DNA of 64,000 bases. Origin: UBA6144 sp964399165 (GTDB taxonomy: Bacteria > Bdellovibrionota > Bacteriovoracia > Bacteriovoracales > Bacteriovoracaceae). The position numbers and the translations under genes were made by a program. The notes under the pieces were generated by a model. The model searched no databases. It was not told where the DNA came from and saw only the letters and a program-made list of their open reading frames with translations. Within the stretch, counting starts at the first letter, position 1, and each line of letters begins with the position of its first letter. Positions 35,118-42,717 of the stretch are shown piece after piece. The stretch is from positions 124,001 to 188,000 of the forward strand of contig CAYNPO010000001.1 in the NCBI GenBank assembly GCA_964399165.1, in the 5' to 3' direction.

Positions 35118-35582
35118 ATGAAGCACGTGGTGTTTGATTGCGACGGGACGCTGCTGGACATGGATGCTCCGGCGGGGGTCCGGGCCTACCCGGGTATTCC
35201 CGAGTTGCTCGCGCGCTTGGACGCCGCGGGCTGCCGCCTCTATGTATGGACGGGACGCGACCGCGCCTCCACCTTGCGCTATCTGCGCCAAGTTGATCTC
35301 CTGCGCTTTTTCCACGACCTGCGCACTTCCTCTGAGGGCCCTCCCAAGCCCCATCCCCAAGGCATTCTCGACCTTTTGGATGGAGCGCGGCCCTCCACCG
35401 CCGCGGTGGTGGGTGACTCCTGGGCCGACATGCAGGGGGCCCGGGCAGCCGGCTGTGTGGCCCTGGGCGCCTGCTGGAATCCCCGCTCGTCCAAGGGGGT
35501 TCTCAGCGAACATGGGGCCCACGCCCTCGCGGAATCCCCGGAGGGCTGCTATGATCTCCTCCTCCGTTTGACCCAAGGATAA
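35118..35582 (+). CDS. HAD-family phosphatase
   Basis: A 154-residue haloacid-dehalogenase-superfamily hydrolase. Motif I is VVFDCDGTLLD (nucleophile D7, acid D9), motif II VWTGRD, motif III Lys in PKPHPQG and motif IV VVGDSWADM. It lacks a large cap, as in small phosphatases acting on sugar or nucleotide phosphates. Its stop is four bases before the ffh start, so the two are likely co-transcribed. Substrate is unknown. Confidence 0.86.
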   Translation: MKHVVFDCDGTLLDMDAPAGVRAYPGIPELLARLDAAGCRLYVWTGRDRASTLRYLRQVDLLRFFHDLRTSSEGPPKPHPQGILDLLDGARPSTAAVVGDSWADMQGARAAGCVALGACWNPRSSKGVLSEHGAHALAESPEGCYDLLLRLTQG

Positions 35583-35586
35583 GGCC

Positions 35587-35760
35587 ATGCTCGACACCTT
35601 AAGCGAAAAATTCTCCGACGCCTTCCGCTCCCTCCAGGGCAAGTCCAAGATCAGCGAGGAGAACATCGAGGAAACCCTCAAGCAGGTGCGCACGGCCCTG
35701 CTGGAGGCCGACGTCAACTTCAAGGTGGTCAAGGAGTTCGTCGAGAAGGTCAAGACCTAA
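35587..35760 (+). pseudogene. ffh: ffh 5' segment: N-domain ending at an in-frame TAA
   Basis: ATG 35587, with AAGGA upstream, reads 57 codons of a normal Ffh N-terminus (LDTLSEKFSDAFRSLQG, then EETLKQVRTALLEADV) and meets TAA at 35758-35760. The Ffh frame continues unbroken beyond it (VKT-stop-ALGEKV), where the family usually has Lys (for example VKEKAVG). A single T/A difference from AAA would restore the gene. The cause may be a sequencing or assembly error, a strain mutation, or real two-piece translation. Confidence 0.85.
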
Positions 35761-35763
35761 GCC

Positions 35764-37029
35764 TTGGGTGAGAAAGTCCTGCGTGGGGTGAAGCCCGGCG
35801 AGCAGTTCGTGAAGATCATGCACGACCAACTGGCCGCGCTCATGGGCGATGAGCACCAGGAGCTCAAACTGGCCGTGGCGCCTCCAGCGGTCATTCTGGT
35901 AGTGGGCCTCAATGGCGCGGGTAAGACCACTTTCTCCGGCAAGCTGGCCCTGCATCTGCGCAACAAGCTCAAGAAGGAACCCTATCTGGTGCCCGCCGAT
36001 ACTTTCCGGCCGGCGGCCAAGGACCAGCTCTTGACCCACGCCAGAAACCTCGGCGTGGACTTCTACGACTCCGACCTCTCCCGCGCCCCCGCCGAGATAG
36101 CCGGGGCCGCCATCGAAGAGGCCCGCCGCCTGAGGAAGGACGTTGTCATCATCGACACCGCCGGCCGCCTGCAGGTGGACGAGGAACTGATGGCCCAGCT
36201 GGTGAACGTGCGCGCGGCGGTCAGGCCCGCGGAGGTCCTACTGGTTGCCGACGCCATGACCGGGCAGGAGGCCGTGAACGTCGCCAAGGTCTTCCACGAG
36301 AAGGTCCAGCTCACCGGCGTGGTGCTCTCGAAAATGGACTCGGACGCCCGCGGCGGCGCGGCCCTCTCCATCCGCCACGCCACCGGCGTGCCCATCAAGT
36401 TCATCTCCACCGGCGAGAAGTTAAAGGACCTTGAGCCCTTCCACCCCGACCGCATGGCCAAGCGGATTCTCGACATGGGCGATGTGCTCACCCTGGTTGA
36501 GAAGGCGCAAGACGCCATCAATGAGGACGAGGCCATGGGCATGATGAAGAACCTCGAGAAGGGGCGCTTCACCATCAACGATTTCCTCAAGCAGCTCGAG
36601 ACGCTCAACCGCCTCGGCTCCATGGGGTCACTCCTCAAGATGATCCCCGGCATGGGGGGGATGCTGCGGCAAATGGGGGATCTCTCACCTGCCGAAAACG
36701 AGATGAAGCGCATGCGCGTGCTGATCAACTCCATGACCAAGCACGAGCGCGAGGATACCAAGCTGCTGCGCCAACCCTCCCGCGTCGCCCGTATCGCCAA
36801 GGGCGCCGGCCGCCAGGAAGGGGACGTGCGGGATTTCCTGCAGAAGTTCGACCAGATGGAAAAAATGATGGTGGGCATGATGCAGATGATGAAGGGCGGT
36901 GCCATGCCTCAGCTGCCGGGGATGGGGCCTGTGAAAGGTTTTCGCCAAGCGCCAAAAGGGGATCAGCCCTTCCTCGGTGAGCGGGAGAAGGGCCCTAAGA
37001 AGTCGCCGTTCGGGAAGAAATACTTCTAA
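35764..37029 (+). CDS. ffh: Signal recognition particle protein Ffh (GTPase and M domains)
   Basis: Ffh binds signal peptides and 4.5S RNA and delivers ribosomes to FtsY. Reading on from TTG 35764 gives 421 residues with P-loop GLNGAGKTT, PADTFRPAAKDQ, DTAGRLQVD, SKMDSDARGGAALS and TGEKLKDLEPFHPDR. A Met-rich M domain follows (LLKMIPGMGGMLRQMG and later KFDQMEKMMVGMMQMM). Without the 57 upstream residues the N-domain four-helix bundle is incomplete. TTG 35764 has no clear Shine-Dalgarno, so if the TAA is real, reinitiation or readthrough would be needed. The gene is normally essential. Confidence 0.93.
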   Translation: MGEKVLRGVKPGEQFVKIMHDQLAALMGDEHQELKLAVAPPAVILVVGLNGAGKTTFSGKLALHLRNKLKKEPYLVPADTFRPAAKDQLLTHARNLGVDFYDSDLSRAPAEIAGAAIEEARRLRKDVVIIDTAGRLQVDEELMAQLVNVRAAVRPAEVLLVADAMTGQEAVNVAKVFHEKVQLTGVVLSKMDSDARGGAALSIRHATGVPIKFISTGEKLKDLEPFHPDRMAKRILDMGDVLTLVEKAQDAINEDEAMGMMKNLEKGRFTINDFLKQLETLNRLGSMGSLLKMIPGMGGMLRQMGDLSPAENEMKRMRVLINSMTKHEREDTKLLRQPSRVARIAKGAGRQEGDVRDFLQKFDQMEKMMVGMMQMMKGGAMPQLPGMGPVKGFRQAPKGDQPFLGEREKGPKKSPFGKKYF

Positions 37030-37042
37030 GAACCGGGAAAAA

Positions 37043-37071
37043 TTGACTTAACCTCGCCACAGCGCTAAAAA
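37043..37071 (+). promoter_or_regulatory. Sigma70-type promoter for the rpsP operon
   Basis: TTGACT (37043-37048) is followed after 17 bases by TAAAAA(T) (37066-37071), about 27 bases before rpsP ATG. It lies directly after ffh, so the rpsP cluster can be expressed independently. Confidence 0.65.
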
Positions 37072-37097
37072 TTCCGAAACTTTTGAGGAGAGTTCCC

Positions 37098-37340
37098 ATG
37101 GTCAAAATCCGCATGGCCCGCGTCGGCCGCAAAAACCTTCCCATCTACACCATCGTGGCCACCGATTCCCGTTCCCCCCGTGACGGCCAATTCATTGAAA
37201 AGTTGGGCCAATACAACCCCAAGGCCCCCGAGACGCTCAAGAGCATCAACGTGGACGGCATCAAGGCCTGGTTGAGCAAAGGCGCCCAACTCTCCGACAC
37301 CGTCAGGACCCTGCTCAAGAAGAACAACATCAAGCTCTGA
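37098..37340 (+). CDS. rpsP: 30S ribosomal protein S16
   Basis: bS16, 80 residues, beginning MVKIRMARVGRKNLPIYTIV with the family segment SPRDGQFIEKLGQYNPK. It assists 30S assembly. The start ATG 37098 follows GAGGAG; a frame opening 15 bases earlier is rejected. It heads the rpsP-khpA-rimM-trmD-rplS cluster. Confidence 0.96.
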   Translation: MVKIRMARVGRKNLPIYTIVATDSRSPRDGQFIEKLGQYNPKAPETLKSINVDGIKAWLSKGAQLSDTVRTLLKKNNIKL

Positions 37341-37343
37341 CTC

Positions 37344-37586
37344 ATGGCGAGCGAGCTCAAGAGTCTCGTGGAGACCATGGCGAAGGCCCTGGTCGACGTC
37401 CCCGAAGAGGTGGAAGTCCACGAGCTCGCGGGCGAGCAAACCACCGTCATCGAGCTCAAGGTCGCCAAAACTGACCTGGGCATGGTGATCGGCAAGCAGG
37501 GGCGCACCGCCCGCGCCCTGCGCACCATCCTCAACGGCGCCGCGACCAAACTCAAAAAGCGCGCCGTCTTAGAAATCCTTGAATAG
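37344..37586 (+). CDS. khpA: KH-domain RNA-binding protein KhpA
   Basis: An 80-residue single KH domain with the RNA-contact loop GMVIGKQGRTARALRTIL. KhpA (YlqC) is an RNA chaperone that often pairs with KhpB and influences cell size and division. It lies in its usual place between rpsP and rimM, three bases after the rpsP stop, and overlaps rimM by eight bases. Confidence 0.93.
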   Translation: MASELKSLVETMAKALVDVPEEVEVHELAGEQTTVIELKVAKTDLGMVIGKQGRTARALRTILNGAATKLKKRAVLEILE

Positions 37587-38112
37587 CTCTAAGAAACTCA
37601 TCCCCCTCGGTGTCGTGAAACGGCCGCACGGCCTAAAAGGCGAAGGGGAGTTTTATACCGCCACCGGGAGCAACACGTTCCTGGAGCGCGGCCACACCGT
37701 GTGGTTGCGCCCTCTCGCCCCCGCCTCGGCGCTGCCCCCTGAGGGCAAGCACGCCACGCTCACCAACGTCCGCAAAGGCAACCAGGTGCTGCTCTCCTTT
37801 GAGGGCGTGCCCGATCGCACCGCCCTGGAGAAGATCCTGCCGTTCGAAGTGCTCTGCGATCGTGACATGTTCCCTGCGCTGGAGGAGGGCAACCATTACG
37901 TGGTGGATCTCCTGGGGCTCACCGTCCTGGACGAGCAGGGGAACGCCGTGGGCAAGATCGAAAGTTCCTACGATACTCCTGGCAGCGTGGTCTTCACCGT
38001 GGCGCTGAAGAGTGGCGAACGGGTGGACCTGCCGTACGTGAAAAACTTTTTTCCCGCCGTGGACCTGGAGGCAGGGACCGTCACCGTGGTTTTGCCGGAG
38101 GTGCTGGAATGA
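37579..38112 (+). CDS. rimM: 16S rRNA processing protein RimM
   Basis: A 177-residue ribosome maturation factor acting on the 30S head. The N-terminal RimM barrel has LGVVKRPHGLKGEGEFY, and a C-terminal PRC barrel begins NHYVVDLLGLTVLDE. The only start that keeps the conserved GLKGE region is TTG 37579, inside khpA. Coupling to khpA and an ATGA overlap with trmD suggest tightly linked translation. Confidence 0.93.
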   Translation: MNSSKKLIPLGVVKRPHGLKGEGEFYTATGSNTFLERGHTVWLRPLAPASALPPEGKHATLTNVRKGNQVLLSFEGVPDRTALEKILPFEVLCDRDMFPALEEGNHYVVDLLGLTVLDEQGNAVGKIESSYDTPGSVVFTVALKSGERVDLPYVKNFFPAVDLEAGTVTVVLPEVLE

Positions 38113-38864
38113 ACCGGCCCCGCCGCATTTGGATCATGACCCTGTTCCCCGAGTTTTTCCGGCCGCTCCTCGATTGCGGCATCGCCGGGCAGGCCCTGCG
38201 GGGCGAGCGCTCCGATGGCATGGCCTTTGACGTGCGGACCGTGAATGTCCGGGAGTGGGGCCTGGGTAACTATAAGGCGGTGGACGACACACCTTATGGT
38301 GGGGGCCCGGGCATGGTCATGCGCCCGGACGTGCTGGCCCAGGCCTTCCACAAAGGCGTGGTGGAGGCAGGGGGGTATGGTGACGACTGGAAGGAAAAGC
38401 TCCACGTGGTATTCACCTCCCCACGTGGGATCCCCTGGGACAACCGCGTGGCCCGCAGCTTTGCCACGGATGTGCTCGCGCATCCGGTGAAGGACGTCGT
38501 CTTCCTGTGCGGGCGCTATGAGGGCGTGGACGAGCGCTTTCTCTCCCGCTACGTGGACGCGTGCTACTCACTGGGGGATTACGTGCTCACGGGAGGCGAG
38601 ATCGCCGTGATGGCCATGCTCGACTCCGCCGTGCGCTTCGTGCCCGGCATCCTGGGCAACAAGCTCTCCGCGAACCAAGACTCTTTCGAGGATGGGTTGC
38701 TGGAGTGCCCGCAGTACACCAAGCCCCGGGAGTTTGAAGGGGAGGCGGTGCCCGAAGTGCTAGCCAACGGCCACCACGCCAAGATCCTCCAATGGCAACA
38801 ACAGGAGAAGGAGCGGCTCACCCGAGAGCAGCGCCCGGATTTATGGCAGAAGCGCCCCCGCTGA
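38109..38864 (+). CDS. trmD: tRNA (guanine37-N1)-methyltransferase
   Basis: It methylates G37 next to the anticodon to prevent frameshifting. The 251-residue SPOUT enzyme has DDTPYGGGPGMVM, LCGRYEGVDER and the trefoil-knot SAM motif YSLGDYVLTGGE. The length is normal, and the start overlaps the rimM stop (ATGA). Confidence 0.97.
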   Translation: MNRPRRIWIMTLFPEFFRPLLDCGIAGQALRGERSDGMAFDVRTVNVREWGLGNYKAVDDTPYGGGPGMVMRPDVLAQAFHKGVVEAGGYGDDWKEKLHVVFTSPRGIPWDNRVARSFATDVLAHPVKDVVFLCGRYEGVDERFLSRYVDACYSLGDYVLTGGEIAVMAMLDSAVRFVPGILGNKLSANQDSFEDGLLECPQYTKPREFEGEAVPEVLANGHHAKILQWQQQEKERLTREQRPDLWQKRPR

Positions 38865-39427
38865 GGCACCCGGTATACGTGGGCCTGGTGCACGGGCCAG
38901 TCCGCGACAAGGCGGGCAGCCTGGTCAACACTTCCGTCACCAACCTGGACATCCACGACATCGCACGCACCTGCCGCACTTTTGGCTTTCGCGGCTACTT
39001 CCTGATCACGCCGGTGAAAATCCAGCACGAGCTGGTGAAGCGCATTTTAGGCCACTGGGAGAGTGACAAAGGCTCCCTCTACAACCCAGACCGCTCCGAT
39101 GCCCTGGCCTTGGCCCAATTGGTGGACACCGCGGAAGACGCGCGGCGCATTGTGGAGGAAAAGGAAGGGAAGGCCCCTCTGGTGGTGGTCACCGGGGCGC
39201 AATTAGTCGCCCATGGGGATGAATCGGAGCTGGCGCGGAGAGTCTCCCTTGACTCGAGACCCATCTTGCTGTTATTTGGTACCGGCTGGGGATTACCTGC
39301 CTCGTTCACCGACCAAGCGGATTTCCGTTTGGGGCCGATCACAAGTCGAGCCCATGACGGCTACAACCATTTGTCGGTCCGCTCAGCGGCGGCGATTTAC
39401 GCCGACCGTCTGGCACGAAGCCTCTGA
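38843..39427 (+). CDS. SPOUT-type RNA methyltransferase (Methyltrn_RNA_4-like)
   Basis: A 194-residue putative SAM-dependent RNA methylase. Its N-terminus HPVYVGLVHGPV and the segment TSVTNLDIHDIARTCRTFGFRGYFLITP match a SPOUT group found after trmD in delta-proteobacteria. The C-terminal knot region includes LLLFGTGWGLP and YNHLSVRSAAAIYADRL. ATG 38843 lies inside trmD (22-base overlap); a longer start is rejected as it reads trmD antiphase sequence. The modified RNA is unknown. Confidence 0.85.
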   Translation: MAEAPPLRHPVYVGLVHGPVRDKAGSLVNTSVTNLDIHDIARTCRTFGFRGYFLITPVKIQHELVKRILGHWESDKGSLYNPDRSDALALAQLVDTAEDARRIVEEKEGKAPLVVVTGAQLVAHGDESELARRVSLDSRPILLLFGTGWGLPASFTDQADFRLGPITSRAHDGYNHLSVRSAAAIYADRLARSL

Positions 39428-39499
39428 ACCCCATAACTTTTTTCCTTCCCTCTGGCCGTCATTGTTCGGTGAAAGGAAGGCCCGCTCAAGGGAGCATGT

Positions 39500-39871
39500 A
39501 TGAGCCTCGGTAAATTGGTCGATTTGGTCGAAAAGAAGCACCTCAATCCCAAAGTGAAGGACCTGCCCGCCTTCCGCACCGGCGACACCGTGAACGTCGG
39601 CGTGCGCATCAAAGAAGGCGAGAAGACCCGCACGCAGTACTTCCAGGGAACCTGCATCGCCATCAAGGCCCACGGCAGCCTGCATGGCCACTTCCGCGTC
39701 CGCAAGATCTCCGACGGCGTCGGGGTGGAACGCGTGTTTCCCTTCCACTCCCCGGTCGTGGAATCCGTCGAGGTGGTGAGCAAGGGTAAATCCCGCCGCT
39801 CCAAGCACTACTACCTGCGCGAGCGCCTGGGTAAATCCGCCCGCGTGGCCATCGACTACAACCGCGAATAA
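39500..39871 (+). CDS. rplS: 50S ribosomal protein L19
   Basis: bL19, 123 residues, at the subunit interface. The family core FRTGDTVNVGVRIKEGEKTR, FQGTCIA and GVGVERVFPFHSP is present, with a basic C-terminal segment GKSRRSKHYYLRERLGKSAR. ATG 39500 follows AAGGGAG. It ends the ribosomal cluster with a strong terminator. Confidence 0.97.
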   Translation: MSLGKLVDLVEKKHLNPKVKDLPAFRTGDTVNVGVRIKEGEKTRTQYFQGTCIAIKAHGSLHGHFRVRKISDGVGVERVFPFHSPVVESVEVVSKGKSRRSKHYYLRERLGKSARVAIDYNRE

Positions 39872-39883
39872 CCCGCATCCAGG

Positions 39884-39915
39884 AAGGGCCCCCGCACGGG
39901 GGCCCTTTTTTTTTT
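39884..39915 (+). terminator. Intrinsic terminator after rplS
   Basis: AAGGGCCCCCG and CGGGGGCCCTT form a perfect GC-rich hairpin with a short CA loop region, followed by a run of about ten T ending just before the rnhB start. Confidence 0.94.
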
Positions 39916-39919
39916 GCCC

Positions 39920-40615
39920 ATGGCCTTTGAGAAGAAATTCTTTCTGCCCGACGCCCCCTTTCTGTTGGTCGCCAGTGACGAGGCGGGCCGCGGCCCGCTG
40001 GCGGGCCCCGTGATGGCGGGAGCGGTGGCGATGCGGGTGGATTGCCCCGAAGCCGCCGCCAAGGAGCTGCGTCGCTTGCGCCGGCGCGGCGTGCACGACT
40101 CCAAACGCCTCAGCGCGGAGGAGCGGCGAGAGGTGCTGCGTTCCCTGGGCTGGCAGGACGTCCTGCCCGCCGGGGAGCCCCACGTATGGGGTAATGGCCT
40201 ACGCGTGGCCTGGTCCCGAGTGGAGCCGGAACAGATCGATCAGCTGAACATCCTGAATGCTTCCTTGCTCGCCATGCGCGCGGCCGCGGAGGCCGTGGCG
40301 GAAGCGCAAAACCTGCCCGTGGTCTGGTTGATTGATGGCAACCGTGTCCCCAAGGAGGGTAGGGAAGAGTGGGCCCGCCACCCGGTGGTGGACGGGGATG
40401 CCAAGAGCGTCCTCATCGGGCTCGCTTCCCTCATTGCCAAGGTGACCCGTGACCGTGTCATGCGCGAGTACCACGAACTCTACCCCCAGTACGGCTTTGG
40501 ACAGCACGTGGGCTACGGCACGCCCCAGCACCTCGCCGCCCTCGCCGAGCACGGGCCCTGCCCGTGGCACCGCAAAAGCTTCGCCCCCGTCCAGGCACAT
40601 TTCACGGGGGCGTGA
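39920..40615 (+). CDS. rnhB: Ribonuclease HII
   Basis: It removes RNA from RNA-DNA hybrids. The 231-residue enzyme has the catalytic DEAGRGPLAGPV, the Asp in VVWLIDGNR, and KVTRDRVMREYHELYPQYGFGQHVGYGT. A loop KELRRLRRRGVHDSKRLS fits the family. ATG 39920 directly follows the rplS terminator T-run, so its own promoter or readthrough must supply transcript; no Shine-Dalgarno is visible. Confidence 0.95.
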   Translation: MAFEKKFFLPDAPFLLVASDEAGRGPLAGPVMAGAVAMRVDCPEAAAKELRRLRRRGVHDSKRLSAEERREVLRSLGWQDVLPAGEPHVWGNGLRVAWSRVEPEQIDQLNILNASLLAMRAAAEAVAEAQNLPVVWLIDGNRVPKEGREEWARHPVVDGDAKSVLIGLASLIAKVTRDRVMREYHELYPQYGFGQHVGYGTPQHLAALAEHGPCPWHRKSFAPVQAHFTGA

Positions 40616-40871
40616 GAGGGAGCGCCACGCTTCTCGCGCCTTCCATGCCCAAGGTACCCCGGTGTTGGTGTGGGCGGGCGTCCTGCGCTGCCGGGGCCTG
40701 GGGCAATGCGATCTCGTCAGGTTAATTCGCTCGCCGCTCCTCTTGGAGATCCACGAGGTGAAGGGGGCCCGAGGAGAATGGGGCCCGGCCCAAAGGGCGC
40801 GGCTGCGGGGCTCGGCGGTTTTTTTGGCCGCGCTCCTGGAGGCCCCGGCGCGCCTGTCGGTTGGACAATGA
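40599..40871 (+). CDS. Degenerate YraN (UPF0102)-like protein
   Basis: The frame after rnhB reads ASRAFHAQGTPVLVWAGVLR, GQCDLV and LLLEIHEVKGARGEWGP. This lines up with YraN-family nuclease-like proteins (GEIDLI ... VFVEVK), which normally follow rnhB. The motif Glu of GEID is Gln-Cys here, while Asp and EVK remain. No good start exists: candidates are ATT 40599, GTG 40662 or a start inside rnhB. The coordinates at the left are therefore a guess, and it may be a decaying gene. Confidence 0.5.
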   Translation: MSRGRERERHASRAFHAQGTPVLVWAGVLRCRGLGQCDLVRLIRSPLLLEIHEVKGARGEWGPAQRARLRGSAVFLAALLEAPARLSVGQ

Positions 40872-40896
40872 CGCCGTTCTCTTTTAACCTTGAAGC

Positions 40897-41373
40897 ATGA
40901 AGAAAAGACTGTCTTTGTTGCTGGCGTGCTGCCTGATCACCACCATGGCCCTCACCCCTTCCCGCGCTCATGCGGCCATGCCCCCCAAGGTGAAGGCGTT
41001 TCTCATGGTCAGCGGCTACGGGGCCGGCAGCGGCGCCCTCCTGGGTCTGGCCAGTATGGCCTTCGGCACGTCTTCCCGTGCGGTGGCCCAAGGCGCCTCT
41101 CTGGGCCTTTACGCCGGCATTCTCTTCGGCACCTACGTGTTGGTGTCGCATCACCAACGCCAGGGTTCCTACGACGACCGCTCCAGCCCTTACAAGGACG
41201 ATGCCGACGAAGGCGATTACGGGGACGAGGGCGGCGGAGGTTTCTTCGATTCGTCCATTCCTGCCACTCGCGGCCCAGACCTTTTCGCGAGCGCTGACTA
41301 CCGTGGCTTTGAAACGAAAAAGGGAGGCCAGCTGCCTCCCTTGCAAGTCACGCTGTTTTCCGCTGCCTTTTAG
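40897..41373 (+). CDS. Exported hypothetical protein with glycine-zipper segment
   Basis: A 158-residue precursor, signal MKKRLSLLLACCLITTMALTPSRAHAA. A second hydrophobic, Gly/Ala-rich region (about 38-85, SGYGAGSGALLGLASMAFG) may insert in a membrane. After it comes an acidic, Gly-rich tail (DDADEGDYGDEGGGGFF). No family is recognised. The gene ends overlapping the STAS gene by four bases on the other strand. Confidence 0.65.
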   Translation: MKKRLSLLLACCLITTMALTPSRAHAAMPPKVKAFLMVSGYGAGSGALLGLASMAFGTSSRAVAQGASLGLYAGILFGTYVLVSHHQRQGSYDDRSSPYKDDADEGDYGDEGGGGFFDSSIPATRGPDLFASADYRGFETKKGGQLPPLQVTLFSAAF

Positions 41374-41750
41374 TTTTCGAAGGTCCGACCGCGCATGCCC
41401 ACTTCCGTGTCGTCGGTGTCGAAGTTGAACTGGTCGGCGAGGAAGGCGGCGTCCTCCAGGCCGTAGAGTCGGAAGACCTTGCGGAATTCGGCCTTCACGT
41501 TGCCCAGGGAGATCACCCGGTTGTTCTGTTCCTTGAGGATTTTCAGGGTCTCCACGAAGTGGCAGATGCCAGACGACCCCACGAAGTCGATGCCGCCCAG
41601 GTCGATGCTGATGCGGGCGTTGGGGTGCTTTTGGGCGAGCCCCTGGAGTTCGATGCGCAAGGGGAGGCTGTGCTCATAGTGGAGATCACCCTCCATCTGG
41701 ATCACGATGTTGCCCTGGGCGTCCCGGTTCATTCTGGCCTTCATGCTCAT
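41370..41750 (-). CDS. STAS-domain anti-sigma-factor-antagonist-like protein
   Basis: A 126-residue single STAS domain of the SpoIIAA type. The motif GGIDFVGSSGICHFVETLK contains the Ser normally phosphorylated by an anti-sigma kinase, and a fold strand NIVIQMEGDL precedes it. It could act in a partner-switching module, but no kinase or phosphatase is nearby. ATG 41750 follows GGAGGG nine bases upstream, better than the longer frame. A C-terminal acidic tail FNFDTDDTEVG is extra to the fold. Confidence 0.85.
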   Translation of the reverse strand: MSMKARMNRDAQGNIVIQMEGDLHYEHSLPLRIELQGLAQKHPNARISIDLGGIDFVGSSGICHFVETLKILKEQNNRVISLGNVKAEFRKVFRLYGLEDAAFLADQFNFDTDDTEVGMRGRTFEN

Positions 41751-41839
41751 GCGCTTGCACCCTCCTGGTGTCCTGACGGAGACATCCCTCCATGGTATCA
41801 CTGGGGTGTGGCCCCCTCCATCAAGGCAAAAAGGACCCC

Positions 41840-42670
41840 ATGCCCCGCCTGATCTTACTTAACACCCCCATAGGGGACTTGGCCGACATGAGCGGGCGGG
41901 TTCTCGCGGCCCTGCGGGAGGGAACCCATTTTGCGGTGGAAGACACGCGCTCTTTCCGGGAGCTTTTGGCGCGGGTGGGGGTGTCCGGCGAGGGGAAACG
42001 GGTCCTGTCATTGCATGACCACAGTTCCGAGGCGAAATGGGAGCGCTTGCTCGACCTCATTCGCGAGGGGCATGACCTCCACGTGTGCTCCGAGGCCGGA
42101 AGCCCCGTGCTTTCGGATCCGGCCTATCCCTTGGTGCGCTTGGCCCAAGAGCATGGGATTGAAGTGGAAACCTTCTCCGGCGTCACCGCGGTGGTGGCGG
42201 CGTTGGAACTCTCAGGTTTGCCTCCGTTGCCCTTCAGTTTTCACGGATTCTTGCCTCGGGACGAAGGGAAAATTCGCGCGGCCTTGGGTCAGTTGGGGCA
42301 AGGGACGCACATCTTCTTTGAGGCGCCGGGGCGCCTGCGCGCCACCCTGGCCTTGGCGGCCCAGGCCTGGCCCGCAGCGGAGATCGCCGTGGTGAAGGAA
42401 ATCGGGAAAAGCTACCAGCGCGTATGGCGCTTTCGTGCGGGAGAAGGGGAGAAGGCCCTGGCGGAGATGGTGGAGAAAGGGGAGTTCGTCTGGTTGGTCC
42501 ATTTGCCGGCCGACCCGCGTCCCACCGTACCGGGGGCGGTGAAAGAAGCGGCCGAGGCTATCTTGAGCGGCGGCGTGGGAAATAAGGCGGTGGCGCGTCT
42601 GGTGGGGGAAGTGTTGGAGCGTCCCGCCAAGGAAATCTATGCCGAAATTAACCGGGGCGCGAAATCCTAG
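41840..42670 (+). CDS. rsmI: 16S rRNA (cytidine1402-2'-O)-methyltransferase
   Basis: RsmI 2'-O-methylates C1402 in the decoding centre. The 276-residue tetrapyrrole-methylase-fold enzyme shows LLNTPIGDLADMSGRVL, VEDTRSFRELL, LHDHSSE and the SAM loop CSEAGSPVLSDPAYPLV. Compared with the common SDAGTPLISDPG it has Glu and Ser/Ala substitutions, but the fold motifs are kept. ATG 41840 has AAGGA upstream. It diverges from the STAS gene. Confidence 0.93.
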   Translation: MPRLILLNTPIGDLADMSGRVLAALREGTHFAVEDTRSFRELLARVGVSGEGKRVLSLHDHSSEAKWERLLDLIREGHDLHVCSEAGSPVLSDPAYPLVRLAQEHGIEVETFSGVTAVVAALELSGLPPLPFSFHGFLPRDEGKIRAALGQLGQGTHIFFEAPGRLRATLALAAQAWPAAEIAVVKEIGKSYQRVWRFRAGEGEKALAEMVEKGEFVWLVHLPADPRPTVPGAVKEAAEAILSGGVGNKAVARLVGEVLERPAKEIYAEINRGAKS

Positions 42671-42717
42671 CTCTCCCCGGCCGGATTCCGTTTAGAATCA
42701 CTTAATGGATAGCCGTC

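Noticed and set aside
35758..35760. TAA as a reassigned sense codon in this organism
   Set aside because: coxB, rnc and many other genes here end properly at TAA with the next gene starting directly after, so TAA is a working stop.
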